Part shown: positions 1 to 10,009 of the stretch, piece after piece
How the letters are laid out: each line of letters starts with the position of its first letter
How positions within the stretch are numbered: the stretch's first letter is position 1
Origin: DASUSH01 sp963785155
Lineage (GTDB): Bacteria; Actinomycetota; Thermoleophilia; Solirubrobacterales; 70-9
Reading direction: 5' to 3'
Assembly (NCBI GenBank): GCA_963785155.1
Contig: CAWAUB010000001.1
Coordinates: 62,001 to 126,000, forward strand
Length of the DNA stretch: 64,000 bases
Position numbers and translations under genes: made by a program
Notes under the pieces: generated by a model
The model's database searches: none
What the model saw: only the letters and a program-made list of their open reading frames with translations
Told to the model about the DNA's origin: nothing

Positions 1-3000
1 AGCGACAGGCTGATGCTCCTCTCACGCGCGGGGATCGGGTCCACTGCCACCAGTTTTGACGTCTTCTTCGATGACGCGGCGGGCACCTACGCCCCGACAT
101 TCGGCACGCTCGGCAACGGCAACACCTACAAGCCGACCTCGAATGAGACGGTACAACCGAACTTCCAGACCATCGGGCAGAACTACGGCGATCCCGGCGA
201 CTCGAGCACGAGCGGAAGGCCGACGCTCGGATCCACCTTCGACGGGTTGCAGCCGAACGGCACTTGGAGCCTGTACGTGCAGGACTTTTTCGCAGGCGCG
301 GGCGGGTCTCTGGACGAGTGGCAGGTCATCATCACGACCACCGGTCCGGCCTGCGACGACGGCGTCGACAACGACAACGACGGGACCACCGACTTCCCGG
401 CCGATCCCGGCTGCTCCAGCGCGACGGACAACACCGAGCGCGGCCCCGTGAACGGCGACGCCTGCGACAACGGGCTCGACGACGACAACGACGGGACCAC
501 TGACCACATCGTGGGCCCGACCGGGGACCAGGGCTGCACCGCTCCCGACGACTTCGACGAGCGCGAGCCCGGGGGCACGGATTGCGACGACTCCCTCGAC
601 AACGACAGCGACGGCAAGTCGGACTACGAGGCCACAGGCACCAATGGCGACCCTGGCTGCACGGGACCGGAGGACAGCTCCGAGCTTGGCACGATCGCTT
701 GCGACGACGGCCTCGACAACGACAATGACGGCGAGATCGACCACATCGGCGTCGGCCTCGGCGGCGGCGACCCTGGTTGCACGGGACCGTCCGACACCTC
801 GGAGACGGGCACCGACGCGTGTGACGACGACACTGACAACGACTCCGACGGCGCCAACGACTTCCCGGCGGATACCGGGTGCACCGGACCCGCCGACTCC
901 TCGGAGCGCGGCACGATCGCGTGCGACGACACCACCGACAACGACGACGACGGCCGCGACAACTTCGGAGCCATCCCCGGGGTCTCCGACCCCGGCTGCA
1001 CCAGCATCACCGACACCTCGGAGCGGGACGCGGCCGCCGACGAGTGCGATGACGACGTGGACAACGACCTCGACGGGCCCAAGGACTTCCGACTGAGCGC
1101 AGGCGGCGATCCGGGCTGCTCCGGCCCGACCGACGACAGCGAGCTGAACGCGGCGATCGCCTGCGACAACGGCGTCGACGACGACAACGACGGAAGGATC
1201 GACTTCGGCGGCGGGCCGAGTAACGACCCCGGCTGCGCGAACGCCACCGACAACAACGAGCGCGGCACCGACGTCTGTGACGACGGCAACGACAACGACA
1301 ACGACGGGCTCAACGACTTCAGGCCCGGTCCAGGCGGCGATCCCGGCTGCGCCTCGGTGACGGATGCCAACGAGCGCGGCACCGACGTCTGTGACGACGG
1401 CAACGACAACGACAACGACGGGTTCAACGACTTCAGGCCGGTGCCGGGTGGGGACCCGGGCTGCGCGTCACCCAGCGATGCCAACGAGCGCGGCACCGAC
1501 GTCTGTGACGACGGGAACGACAACGACAACGACGGTACGCCCGACTTCCAGCAGGGCGGCGCCGGGGACGACGGCTGCACCTCGCCGACCGATACCGGTG
1601 AGCGCCAGGCCGGCGGCGACGCATGCGACGACGGCACCGACAACGACAACGACGGTCCCAGCGACTACACGCTGAACGGCGGTGGCGGCGACCTCGGATG
1701 TGTCTCGGCCAATGACGCCTCGGAGCGCGACGCGCTTCGTCCAGCCTGCGACGACGGCGTCGACAACGACAACGACGGGACGTCAGGACTTCCGCAACGT
1801 CGCCGGCGGCGACGGCGGGTGCGCAAATGGCGACGACGGCTCTGAGCGCCAGGCCGGCGGCACCGACTGCGACGACGGCAACGACGACGACAACGACGGG
1901 ACCACCGACTTCGTTTCGGGCCCCGGCGGCGACCCGGGCTGCTCGGGTCCGACCGACGCGAGCGAGAAGGGCACCGATGCCTGCGACAACGGCACGGACA
2001 ACGACGGCGACGGTCTGATCGACTTCGTGAGCGGACCGGGCGGCGACCCCGGCTGCTCGGGCCCCGGCGACACGAATGAGCGGAACGCGACCGGTCCGGC
2101 CTGCGACGACGGCGTCGACAACGACAACGACGGCAATGCGGACTTCGTGGTCGGCGGCGGCGACACGGGCTGCGCGTCGGTCTCCGACGACAACGAGCGG
2201 AACGCCGGCGGAGCCGCGTGCGACGACGGCGTCGACAACGACAACGACGGGACTTCGGACTTCGTCCAGGGCGCCGGCGGCGACCCGGGCTGCGCCTCGC
2301 CGTCCGACAACAACGAGCGGAACGCGAGCGGTCCCGCCTGTGACGATGGCATCGACAACGACGGCGACAATGCCATCGACTACCGCGCCGGCCCCGGAGG
2401 CGACTCCGGCTGTGCCTCGGTTACCGACACCAGCGAGCGGAACTCGACCGGTCCCGCCTGCGACGACAACATCGACAACGACGGCGACGGGCGGACCGAC
2501 TTCGGCGCCGGCCCGAACGCGGATCCCGGCTGCGCATCGCCCAACGACCCGGAGGAGCGGACCAGCGCAACGGCCTGCGACGACGGCGTCGACAACGACA
2601 ACGATGGCGCGGCGGACTTCGCGCCCTCCGGAAGCGGTGATGCCGGGTGCACCTCGGTGACCGACTCGTCCGAGCGGAATGCCAACGGGCCCGCGTGCGA
2701 CGACGGCGCAGACAACGACGGCGACGGCGCCAGCGACTTCCCGAACGACCGCGACTGCACCGGCGCGGCGGATAGCCAGGAGGAAGGCGCATCGAACAAT
2801 GCTCCGGCCGGCCCGACCGAGCTCCGCGACGACCTCTGCGGGACCGACGGCGACGACATCATCAACTCGCTGGGCGGCGACGACATCCTCTGCGGCGGCG
2901 ACGGCGACGATCAGCTGAACGGCGGCGACGGCGCAGACGAGGTGAGCGGCGACGCCGGCGACGACAAGGTCGGAGGCAACAACGGCGCCGACACGGTCTT

Positions 3001-3214
3001 CGGCGGCGACGGCGCCGACACGGTCCTGGGCGGAACGGGCGTGGACATCCTCGACGGCGAGGGCGGCAAGGACGACATCTCCGGCGGCTTCGGCCAGGAT
3101 TCGATCGAAGCCGAAGACGGCAAGAAGGACACGATCAGCTGCGGCCCGCAGGTCGACACCGTCAAGGCCGATCGCCGCGACAAGGTGAGCGGGGACTGCG
3201 AGAAGGTGAGCTGA
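1..3214 (+). CDS. Giant secreted-type repeat protein: P-domain, 21 Cys/Asp repeats, RTX-like tail (5' partial, one frameshift)
   Basis: The frame is already open at base 1, so the N-terminus lies outside the window. Residues to about 112 resemble a proprotein-convertase P-domain (GTWSLYVQD, then a Gly-Leu-x-x-Trp strand). Then come 21 units of about 34-40 residues with the core CDDGxDNDxDGxxDF and a second Cys in DPGC, ending SERG or NERN. The Asp pattern resembles EF-like Ca-binding loops, and the two Cys per unit could form a disulfide. The last 120 residues are RTX-like nonapeptides (GGDGDD, GGDGAD). Unit 13 is broken at about 1786: removing one G from tcaggac gives DGTSDF, the family consensus, so I join the two frames. 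Role inferred: large extracellular Ca-stabilised rod, adhesin or S-layer-like protein. The secretion signal is not visible. Confidence 0.75.
349..2787 (+). repeat. 21 tandem CDDGxDNDxDG coding repeats
   Basis: About 105-125 bp units repeat 21 times inside the giant protein gene. The most conserved DNA is the tgcgacgacggc...gacaacgacaacgacgg stretch. The linkers vary in length, and some units lack the GGDPGC linker. Neighbouring units 9, 10 and 11 are nearly identical (all begin TDVCDDGNDNDNDG), suggesting recent unit duplication. Confidence 0.85.
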
Positions 3215-3278
3215 GCACGGCTCGGCTGCCTTCTCCGTCCGGCAGGATTTCCCCAACCCACCGCTGAACTCAACACTG

Positions 3279-4619
3279 ATGAGGGCGAAGCTCGCAATCG
3301 CACTGGTTGCGCTCGCCGTCGCGGTGGTCGCCGGAAGGATCGCGGGCGGCGAGCACGCGCACGCCCAGGACCCCGAGCGGCCGCCGAACATCCTGATCAT
3401 CGTCACCGACGACCAGCGCGTCTCGACGATGGACGTGATGGACGAGACCGAGCGGGCGTTCTCCCACGAGGGCGTCTCCTTCACGAGCGCGTACGTGACG
3501 ACGCCGCTGTGCTGCCCCTCGCGCGCATCGATCATGAGCGGGCTCTACGCGCACAACCACGGCGTCATCCGCAACTCCTCGAGAGATCCGCTCGACTACT
3601 CGCGCACCGTCCCCGCCGTGCTCGAGGGACTGGGCTACCGGACGGGGATGATCGGCAAGCTCTCGAACGCCTGGCAGGCGGGCGAGGTTCCCCCGAACTT
3701 CGACCAGGTCACGATGAAGTGGGAGCACGCGCGAACCGCCGAAGACGATCTCGCCTCCGAGACGGTCGACTTCATCGACGAGTCCGAGGCAGCCGACGAC
3801 GAGCCCTGGATGCTCTGGCTCGGCACGCGCGCGCCCCACACCCCACTCCTCACCGATCCCGAGCTCGAGAACGCGCCCGTGCCCGCGCCGATCACGCCGG
3901 GCCAGATCGAACGGGACATCTCCGACAAGCCGCGCTTCGTCCGCGAGGTGGTGAAGAGGAAGCCCCGGACGACGGCCGGCGGGTTCGACTTCCGCCGATA
4001 CCGCGACCAGATCTCGTTCGAGCGCGAGTCCCGGCGCGAGATGCTCGCGGTCGACGAGATGGTCGGTCAGATCTTCGCCGCCCTCGAGGCGACGGACGAG
4101 GACCAGGAGACCCTCGCCTTCTTCCTCTCCGACAACGGCTACATGGCGGGCGAGCACGGCGGCCTCGCGCGCAAGCACATGCCGTATCGCGAGGCGATCC
4201 AGATCCCGATGCTGATGCGCTGGCCGGGCCACGTCACCGCGGGGGTGGACGCCGACGAGATCGTGGCGAACATCGACATCGCTCCGACGATCTACGAGGC
4301 CGTCGGAGTCGACCCCGGCTATCAGGTCGACGGCCGCTCGCTCCTCTCCGGAGAAGAGCGCCCGTACCTCTATACCGAACGCCTCGCCGGCCGGGAATGG
4401 CCGCGCTTCGAGGGCGTCATCACCAACCACCTCCACTACATCCGGAGCTTCCGGGGCGAGTCCTACAACAAGCTCTCGGAGGAGCTCTACCGCCTGGACC
4501 GCGACCCCTTCGAGCTGCGAAACGCCTTCGCCGCGAAGGGCAACCCGCCGTCGTCCGTCGACCAGCTCCGCCGCCTCGCCGCGGACGCCAGGGATTGCGC
4601 GGGATCGGAATGCCCGTGA
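3279..4619 (+). CDS. Secreted sulfatase (arylsulfatase A-like)
   Basis: 446 residues. A Sec signal peptide (about residues 1-30, ending AHAQ) is followed by the sulfatase core. The metal-binding Asp pair is in IVTDDQR (about 42-47). The formylglycine motif C-x-P-S-R is CCPSR at about 78-82, followed by a Ser/Gly turn, so Cys78 is the predicted formylglycine. SDNGYMAGEHG, seen at about residue 290, is the conserved second metal-site region, and KLS in the MIGKLSNAW segment matches the usual Lys position. Family role: hydrolysis of sulfate esters outside the cell. A formylglycine-generating enzyme is needed and is not in the window. The next gene overlaps its stop. The substrate could be an environmental sulfated polysaccharide or the cell's own sulfated glycan (see 49.6-62.8 kb), by inference. 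Confidence 0.9.
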   Translation: MRAKLAIALVALAVAVVAGRIAGGEHAHAQDPERPPNILIIVTDDQRVSTMDVMDETERAFSHEGVSFTSAYVTTPLCCPSRASIMSGLYAHNHGVIRNSSRDPLDYSRTVPAVLEGLGYRTGMIGKLSNAWQAGEVPPNFDQVTMKWEHARTAEDDLASETVDFIDESEAADDEPWMLWLGTRAPHTPLLTDPELENAPVPAPITPGQIERDISDKPRFVREVVKRKPRTTAGGFDFRRYRDQISFERESRREMLAVDEMVGQIFAALEATDEDQETLAFFLSDNGYMAGEHGGLARKHMPYREAIQIPMLMRWPGHVTAGVDADEIVANIDIAPTIYEAVGVDPGYQVDGRSLLSGEERPYLYTERLAGREWPRFEGVITNHLHYIRSFRGESYNKLSEELYRLDRDPFELRNAFAAKGNPPSSVDQLRRLAADARDCAGSECP

Positions 4620-6200
4620 GGGCGAGGAGAGGTTGGCTCCTGCCGGCCGCGATCGCCGCGGCGGCGCTTGCCTGGCCCACGGCGTCGCCCGCCGCGGGGC
4701 CGACCGCGGTCGCCACCGACAGCGACGGCATCGTCTACGCCGGGTTCGCAAGCGGGGCGGTCAGCCGCTACCGCGCGGTTGACGGAGCGCCACTTGCCGG
4801 CTGGCAGACCCAGGTCGAGGACGTGATCGGCTCAATGGGCCCGATCGTCGCAATGGACGTCGCACCGGCGGCCGGGGTCTCCAACGGCGGCCAGGTCTGG
4901 GTGCTCGACGCGAACCGGCGCGTGCAGGAGTTCAGCCGCGCCGGAGAGTTCATCCGCGGCTTCCGGCTGGGTCCCTGCGAGGACGCGGAGGATCCCGCCC
5001 CGGCGGCGAAGGGCGGGATCGACGTGACCGACCGCGCGGTCTACGTGGCGCACCCCTGCGCCCACAGGATCGAGCGCGTCGCGCTTTCGGATCTGCCGCC
5101 CGCCGGCGCCGGCACGCCTCCCTCCGAGTCGGCGGACGTCTACTGGCCACACGGCATCGCCGCGCCCTCCTTGCAGGCGGGCGCCAGCCGGCTCACAGGC
5201 CCTGTACGTGACCCAACCGCGCAGCCAGGCGATCAGGCTGTTCGACCTGACGACGCTCCGGCAGATCGGGGACGCCGCCCCGATCACCCACACGGGCAGC
5301 CCCGATGACGTGCACCTGAGCGGCAGCGCCGGCGAGAGTCGCATCCTCGTCTCCGAGACCGCGAACCCGGATCCCGGCTACGCGAACCGGATCTACGCCT
5401 TCGGCTCGCCGGCGCCGGATTCCTTCGCGGAGCTCTTCGCGTTCGGCGGGACCGGCTCGCCCCCCGGGCGCTTTGACCGGGCGGTCGCCCTCGACTCGGT
5501 CGAGGAGGTGAACGGAACCACGACCTCCGTCGTCGTCGCCGATCGCGGGAACGAGCGGGTCCAGCGCGTCACCGCCACCCCCGAGAACAATGGGCTCGTG
5601 GTCTGGGTCTCGGCGGCTCAGGATCCCGGCCCGCCGCCCCGGGGCGGCGGCAACAGCCCTCCGCTCTCCAACGAGCCGACCGGGGGCCCAGGGGTCAGGA
5701 TCAACGGCGGCGCCCGCTACACACGCTCCCCGGAGGTCATCCTTTCGGTCGACGAGCCCGCGGGCACTACCGAGGTCGAGATCGCGAACAACGCCGGCTT
5801 CGTGGCGTCCCAGCGGTTCCGCTCAGGCCTGAAGCAGCTCGACTGGCGCCTCGATGCGCGCGATCCCGACCGCGTGCGTCGCCGCGTTTTCGTGAGGTTC
5901 CCCGGCTCGGACCATGGAGTCGAGAGCGACGAGATCCGGCTCGACCGCGGCCGCCCGAAGGTCAGCTCGGCACGGATCGCCCGCGGGAAGAGCGATTGGA
6001 TCCTCCGCGTCGTCGCAGCGGACGACGGCTCCGGCCTCTCCGAGCTGCTGGTTGGCCCAGAGCGCGACGGCCCCTTCCGGGAGATCTCGTTCGAGCCGCG
6101 CACCACGGTCGCGAGCAAGAAGGTCGCCCGCTGGGTCGTCGTCTCCGATTTGGTCGGCAATGTCTCACCGCCCAAGCGGTCGGGCCGGCGCGGCCGCTGA
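4610..6200 (+). CDS. Secreted beta-propeller-like protein (frameshifted)
   Basis: ATG at 4610 overlaps the sulfatase stop by 10 bases, so the two are probably co-expressed. It has a signal peptide (about 1-28, ending ASPAA), then propeller-like strands: GIVYAGFASGAVSRY, GGQVWVLDANRRVQEFS and the NHL-type VADRGNERVQRV near the middle. A C-terminal Ig-like region follows (SPEVILSVDEPAG). The frame changes at about 5190. Removing one G from the gccggc context gives SRSQALYVTQP, which continues smoothly into the downstream frame, so one gene of about 529 residues is likely. Function unknown; scaffold or sugar-binding propeller is a guess. Confidence 0.65.
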
Positions 6201-6217
6201 GGGAAGCGCCACATTTC

Positions 6218-6244
6218 CTACCGAGTAGTAGTATTCTGCGGGAC
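6218..6244 (+). promoter_or_regulatory. Predicted leaderless promoter and small inverted repeat before the MpaB-type gene
   Basis: TATTCT at 6232-6237 fits an actinobacterial -10 box and ends 7 bases before the ATG, so transcription would start at or next to the start codon. No Shine-Dalgarno is visible. Just upstream ctac-N6-gtag (6218-6231) is a weak inverted repeat that could be an operator. Both are inferred from sequence only. Confidence 0.4.
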
Positions 6245-7273
6245 ATGCCGTTCGAACCCCACGAGGACCACGGCTTCTTCGGTCCCGACTCGGTCACCTG
6301 GCGGGTCTGGACCTACCCGACCTCGCTCACCGTCGGCTTCCAGCGCGCCGTCGTCGTGGAGGAGCTCGACCCCGCGCTGATCGCCGCCGTCGATGCGACC
6401 GAGGCCGTCCGCTACCGGCCCAGGACCCGGTACGACAGAACCCTTCGCTACTTCGCCCTGGTCTCGCTCGGCGACACCCGCTCGGCGATGACGGCGTCCA
6501 ATGTCCTGGTCAAGGTCCACGCGAAGGCGGTCGGCACCGAGCCGCTCAGCGGCAACCCCTACGACGCCAACGACGGGCACTCCCAGCTGTGGATCCACCT
6601 GACCGCCTGGCACTCCATCCTCTACGCCTACGAGCGCTACGGGCCGGGCCGCCTCTCCGAGGAGGACGAGAACCGCTACTGGGAGGAATGCGCGGTCGCC
6701 GCCGAGCTGCAGACCTGCGACTCCGCCGACGTGCCCCGCACCCGTGAAGGGATCCGCCGCTACTTCGCGGAGATGCGGCCGAAGCTCGCCGGCTCCGAGG
6801 CCGCGCAATCGATGATGGAGCACCTGCTGAACGCCGACGTGATGCTGCCCCCCGTCCCCCGGATTCTCAAGCCGGCAACGTGGGTGATCAGCCGGGTCCT
6901 GCGAGCGGCGACGATCGCGACGATGCCGCGCTGGATGCGGAAGATGGGCGGCCTGCGACAGAGCCGGATCATCGACGTGGCGGTGACGCCGGTCATGAAG
7001 CTGAACTTCCGGATCGCGCGGCTGAGCCCCAAACTCCAGGTCATGGCGCTTCGCCTCCTCTCCCCCTCCACCGTCTCCGTCGCCGCCCCGGTCCTGCTCG
7101 GCATCCCGCCGAAGCGGGCAGAGACTCTGACCCCCGCGGAGGCTCGCGAGCGCTACGGGGTGCTGCCGCCGGCCGAGGAATACCAGCGGTTCCGCGAGGA
7201 GATCGCGGACCGGATGGACCTCCGCGAGCGGGCATTCGGCGAATCCGAGCCGGTGCTCGGGCCCGTCGGCTAG
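6245..7273 (+). CDS. Oxygenase MpaB family protein (DUF2236)
   Basis: About 342 residues, in line with the family. It shows the typical layout: an N-terminal FGPDSVTWRV segment, then AMTASNVLVKVHAKAVG, and a helical His-containing core (LWIHLTAWHSILYAYERYG) with potential heme or metal-binding His residues. It ends in helical segments that give the family its hydrophobic C-half (KLNFRIARLSPKLQVMALRLL). Characterised relatives are rubber oxygenase (Lcp-type) and the MpaB oxygenase of mycophenolic acid biosynthesis. The actual substrate here is unknown. It stands alone between two secreted-protein genes with its own promoter. Confidence 0.8.
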   Translation: MPFEPHEDHGFFGPDSVTWRVWTYPTSLTVGFQRAVVVEELDPALIAAVDATEAVRYRPRTRYDRTLRYFALVSLGDTRSAMTASNVLVKVHAKAVGTEPLSGNPYDANDGHSQLWIHLTAWHSILYAYERYGPGRLSEEDENRYWEECAVAAELQTCDSADVPRTREGIRRYFAEMRPKLAGSEAAQSMMEHLLNADVMLPPVPRILKPATWVISRVLRAATIATMPRWMRKMGGLRQSRIIDVAVTPVMKLNFRIARLSPKLQVMALRLLSPSTVSVAAPVLLGIPPKRAETLTPAEARERYGVLPPAEEYQRFREEIADRMDLRERAFGESEPVLGPVG

Positions 7274-7298
7274 CGCAACTGCAGGCCGCCGCACGGGT

Positions 7299-7304
7299 TA
7301 AGTT
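7299..7304 (+). promoter_or_regulatory. Predicted -10 box of leaderless lipase mRNA
   Basis: TAAGTT ends 6 bases before the lipase ATG at 7311. There is no Shine-Dalgarno between, which fits a leaderless transcript. Confidence 0.35.
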
Positions 7305-7310
7305 CTTTCC

Positions 7311-8649
7311 ATGCCCGCCTTCAGGATCGCCTGCCTTCTCGTCGCCCTCGCTGCGCTGACCTTCGCCCCCGCCGCCGGCGCCAAGGGCCTCAAGGGCGAC
7401 GAGCCGACCCCCGTGATCTTCGTGCACGGCAACTCTGGCTCGGCGCAGCAGTTCGAGACGAACGCGATGCGGCTGACCAGCAACGGCTTCCCGCAGAACC
7501 GGATCTTCGCCTACGAGTACAACACCGGCGGTTCGACGAACGACGTCGCGATCGCCGACCTCGACGGCTTCATCGCGAACGTCAAGGCGCAGACCGGTGC
7601 CGACCAGGTCGACGTCCTCGCCCACTCGCGCGGAACCACGGTCATGCACAGCTACCTCGCCACCCCCGAGCGCGCCGCCTCGGTGCGCAGCTACGTCAAC
7701 TTCGACGGCCGCACGAGCGACGCCCAGCCGGGCGGCGTACGGACGCTGGCGGTCTGGGGCGAGGGCGACCAGACCCGCACGATCGTCGGCGCCGAGAACG
7801 TCTACTTCGCCAACAAGGCCCACACCGAGGTGACCACCTCGGCGGAGGCGTTCGCAGGAGGTCTACGAGTTCCTCCTCGGCGACGAGCCGGAGACGACCG
7901 ACGTCATCCCGGAGAAGCCCGACAAGGTGACGGTCAAGGGCCGCGCCCTGGTCTTCCCCGACAACATCGGCATCGACGGCGGCACGCTGCGCGTCTTCGA
8001 GCTCGACTCGAAGACCGGTCAGCGGGCCAAGAACAAGGCGGTCTACTCCACGCCGATCGACGCCGCCGGCAACTTCGGCCCGATCAAGGTGAACGGCAAG
8101 ACCCACTACGAGTTCGAGATCTCCCGGGCCGGCGAGTCGACGATCCACAACTACCCCGAGCCCTTCGAGCGCGACGACCACTTCTACCGGGTGCTGACGG
8201 CGCCGCTGCTGAACCCGTTCATCGAGCGCAGCCCGGGCTCCGTTTCGATCGCCGTCACGCGGATGCGGGAGTTCTGGGGCGACCAGACGAGCCCTGACGC
8301 CAACGACAAGCTCCAGTTCGACGGCTTCAACGTGATCAACAGCGCGATCGCCCCGCGGGCACGCCGCGTCCTCGCGGTCTTCAACTTCGACAAGAACTCC
8401 GACGGCGCCTCGGACACGAGCGCGTCGCTGGCCCCGTTCAACGCGATCGGCTTCCTCACCGGCGTCGACAACTTCATGCCGTCGAGCCCGGACGCGAGCG
8501 GGTCGATCGCCGTCAAGTCCACGATGCGCAAGCCGCATCCGCAGACCCAGACCACGAACGTGCCGGACTGGCCGTCCGACCTGCACACGGTCTCGGTCTA
8601 CTTCAAGGACTACGACGCGAAGGCGTTCAAGAAGAAAAAGAAGAAGTAG
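7311..8649 (+). CDS. Secreted alpha/beta-hydrolase lipase (frameshifted)
   Basis: A signal peptide (1-23, ending AGAKG) precedes an alpha/beta-hydrolase: oxyanion segment VIFVHGNSGS, then the nucleophile elbow AHSRGTT. The C-terminal half (FPDNIGIDGGTLRVFELD, then a jelly-roll-like region) resembles the accessory domain of bacterial lipases of the EstA/lipase-class-2 type. It ends in a run of lysines. The frame changes at 7857-7858: removing one G from caggagg gives AFAEVYEFLLG and joins both halves into about 445 residues. The lysine tail overlaps the end of the convergent FAD gene by about 22 bases. Predicted role: extracellular ester hydrolysis. Confidence 0.75.
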
Positions 8650-9981
8650 CGCGCTCGCGCCGGTGCGCGAAGCCGAGTCGCGCGCGGACCTGAACAGCCG
8701 CTCGACGCATGTCCCGTAGGTAGGTCCGCATGACCTCACGGCGGTCGGCGCCTGGGTCGCGCAGTGCGTTGAACAGCCACACGAGCCCCTTTCGCGTCGA
8801 GAAGACGCCCTGCCAGCTGCGCTGCCGCGAGAAGGCCTCGAGGATCTGCCTGGTGCGGTCCTCGCTCGCGGAGAACCACCGGTAGGCGGCCGCCTCCAGC
8901 GGCGAGACGTCGTCGCCCCGACCGAGGTTGTTCCCCCACAGGTAGGAGTCGAGGCACTCGGCGTCGCGCTCGCGCTCCCACCGGGCGAGCGCATGGTCCA
9001 GCCCGCGGGATCGTCGAGGGCGGGCGCGGCCGCCTCGCCCAGGGTCCGGCCGAAGCGCATCGCGTCGCGGATCCCCTGGGCGATCACCGGGTCCTTGAAG
9101 TGGCCGGCGTCGCCAACGAGGGCCCAGCCCGGACCGGAGGAGGTGCGGAAGAACGGCGCGTGGTCGTAGGAGGTGCGGATCTTCGTGACGCGGGTGCACG
9201 GGGCGAGCCGCTCCGCCATCAGGGGGATCGACGCGACCGTCGACTCGAACGCGCCGAGGGGGTCGGCGCGGAATTCCGCCGTCCTCTCGACGGGCGGCAT
9301 CAGGAGCGCGACCAGCTGCCCGCCGTCGCAGGGGAAGATCGTCCCCAGCTCCCGCCCCTCCCGCCACTGGTTGGCGATGCCGCGGCGATCGGCGACCGGG
9401 TCCTCGAAGTAGGCGAAGGCCATCATCCGCCCGTTCGGCCAGAGGTGGTGGGTGCGGGCCGCAAGCTTCTCGGCCATCGAGGAGCGCCGGCCGTCGGCTC
9501 CGATTACCAGCCGAGCGCGGATCTCGCCCGTGTTCCCGTCGCGGTCCTTCCAGCGCACGCCGGCGACGCGGCCCGACGCGTCGCGGACGACGTCGGTGAC
9601 CGTGACCCGTTCGCGGACCTCGGCCCCCGCCTCGCGAGCGGTCTCGACCAGCGCCAGGTCGAGGCCGGGCCGCCGCACACACGATCCGTATCCGATCCCG
9701 TCCTGCTCGGTGTAGTGCGCCTGAACCCGGACCCCCTTCGCCTCCAGCCCGCCCTGGTGGTGCCGGGGTGGGCCGAGCTCCTCGACCCGCTCGAGCGCCC
9801 CAAGGCGCTCGATCTCGGCGAAGTGGCTGGGGAAGAAGAGATGGGTCGAGAGGGTGTCGGAGGGAAAGGCGCTCCGGTCAAGCGCGACGACGCGCCGCCC
9901 CTGCCGGGCGAGCGCGATCGCCGCCGCCGACCCGGCGCAGCGGGCGCCGACGATCGCGACGTCGAAGTTCTCGGAGCCCAT
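8627..9981 (-). CDS. FAD-dependent oxidoreductase, geranylgeranyl-reductase/monooxygenase-like (frameshifted)
   Basis: The start is ATG at 9981 (MGSENFDVAIVG). The Rossmann FAD site is VAIVGARCAGSAAA (about residues 8-21). RLVIGADGRRS in the middle and GDAGHFKDP with the following AQGIRDA helix are the conserved second FAD motifs of this group. A shift at about 9001 (one base missing; inserting C gives AGLDHALARWERE) joins the C-terminal helical part, which ends ATSSFSS. Total about 450 residues. Family members reduce or hydroxylate hydrophobic substrates; the substrate cannot be read here. It lies 28 bases downstream of the RTX-like gene on the same strand. Confidence 0.7.
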
Positions 9982-10009
9982 GACCCGAACGTCACTCTGC
10001 CAGCCGTGG

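Noticed and set aside
349..2787. Regularly spaced repeats that might be a CRISPR array
   Set aside because: Units are in frame, vary at the DNA level by codon, have no unique spacers of constant size, and encode a conserved protein motif. No cas genes nearby.
1433..3535. 700-residue minus-strand frame opposite the repeat protein
   Set aside because: Low-complexity Val/Ala/Arg composition that mirrors the repeats; no motif, no ribosome site. Antisense shadow of a high-GC gene.
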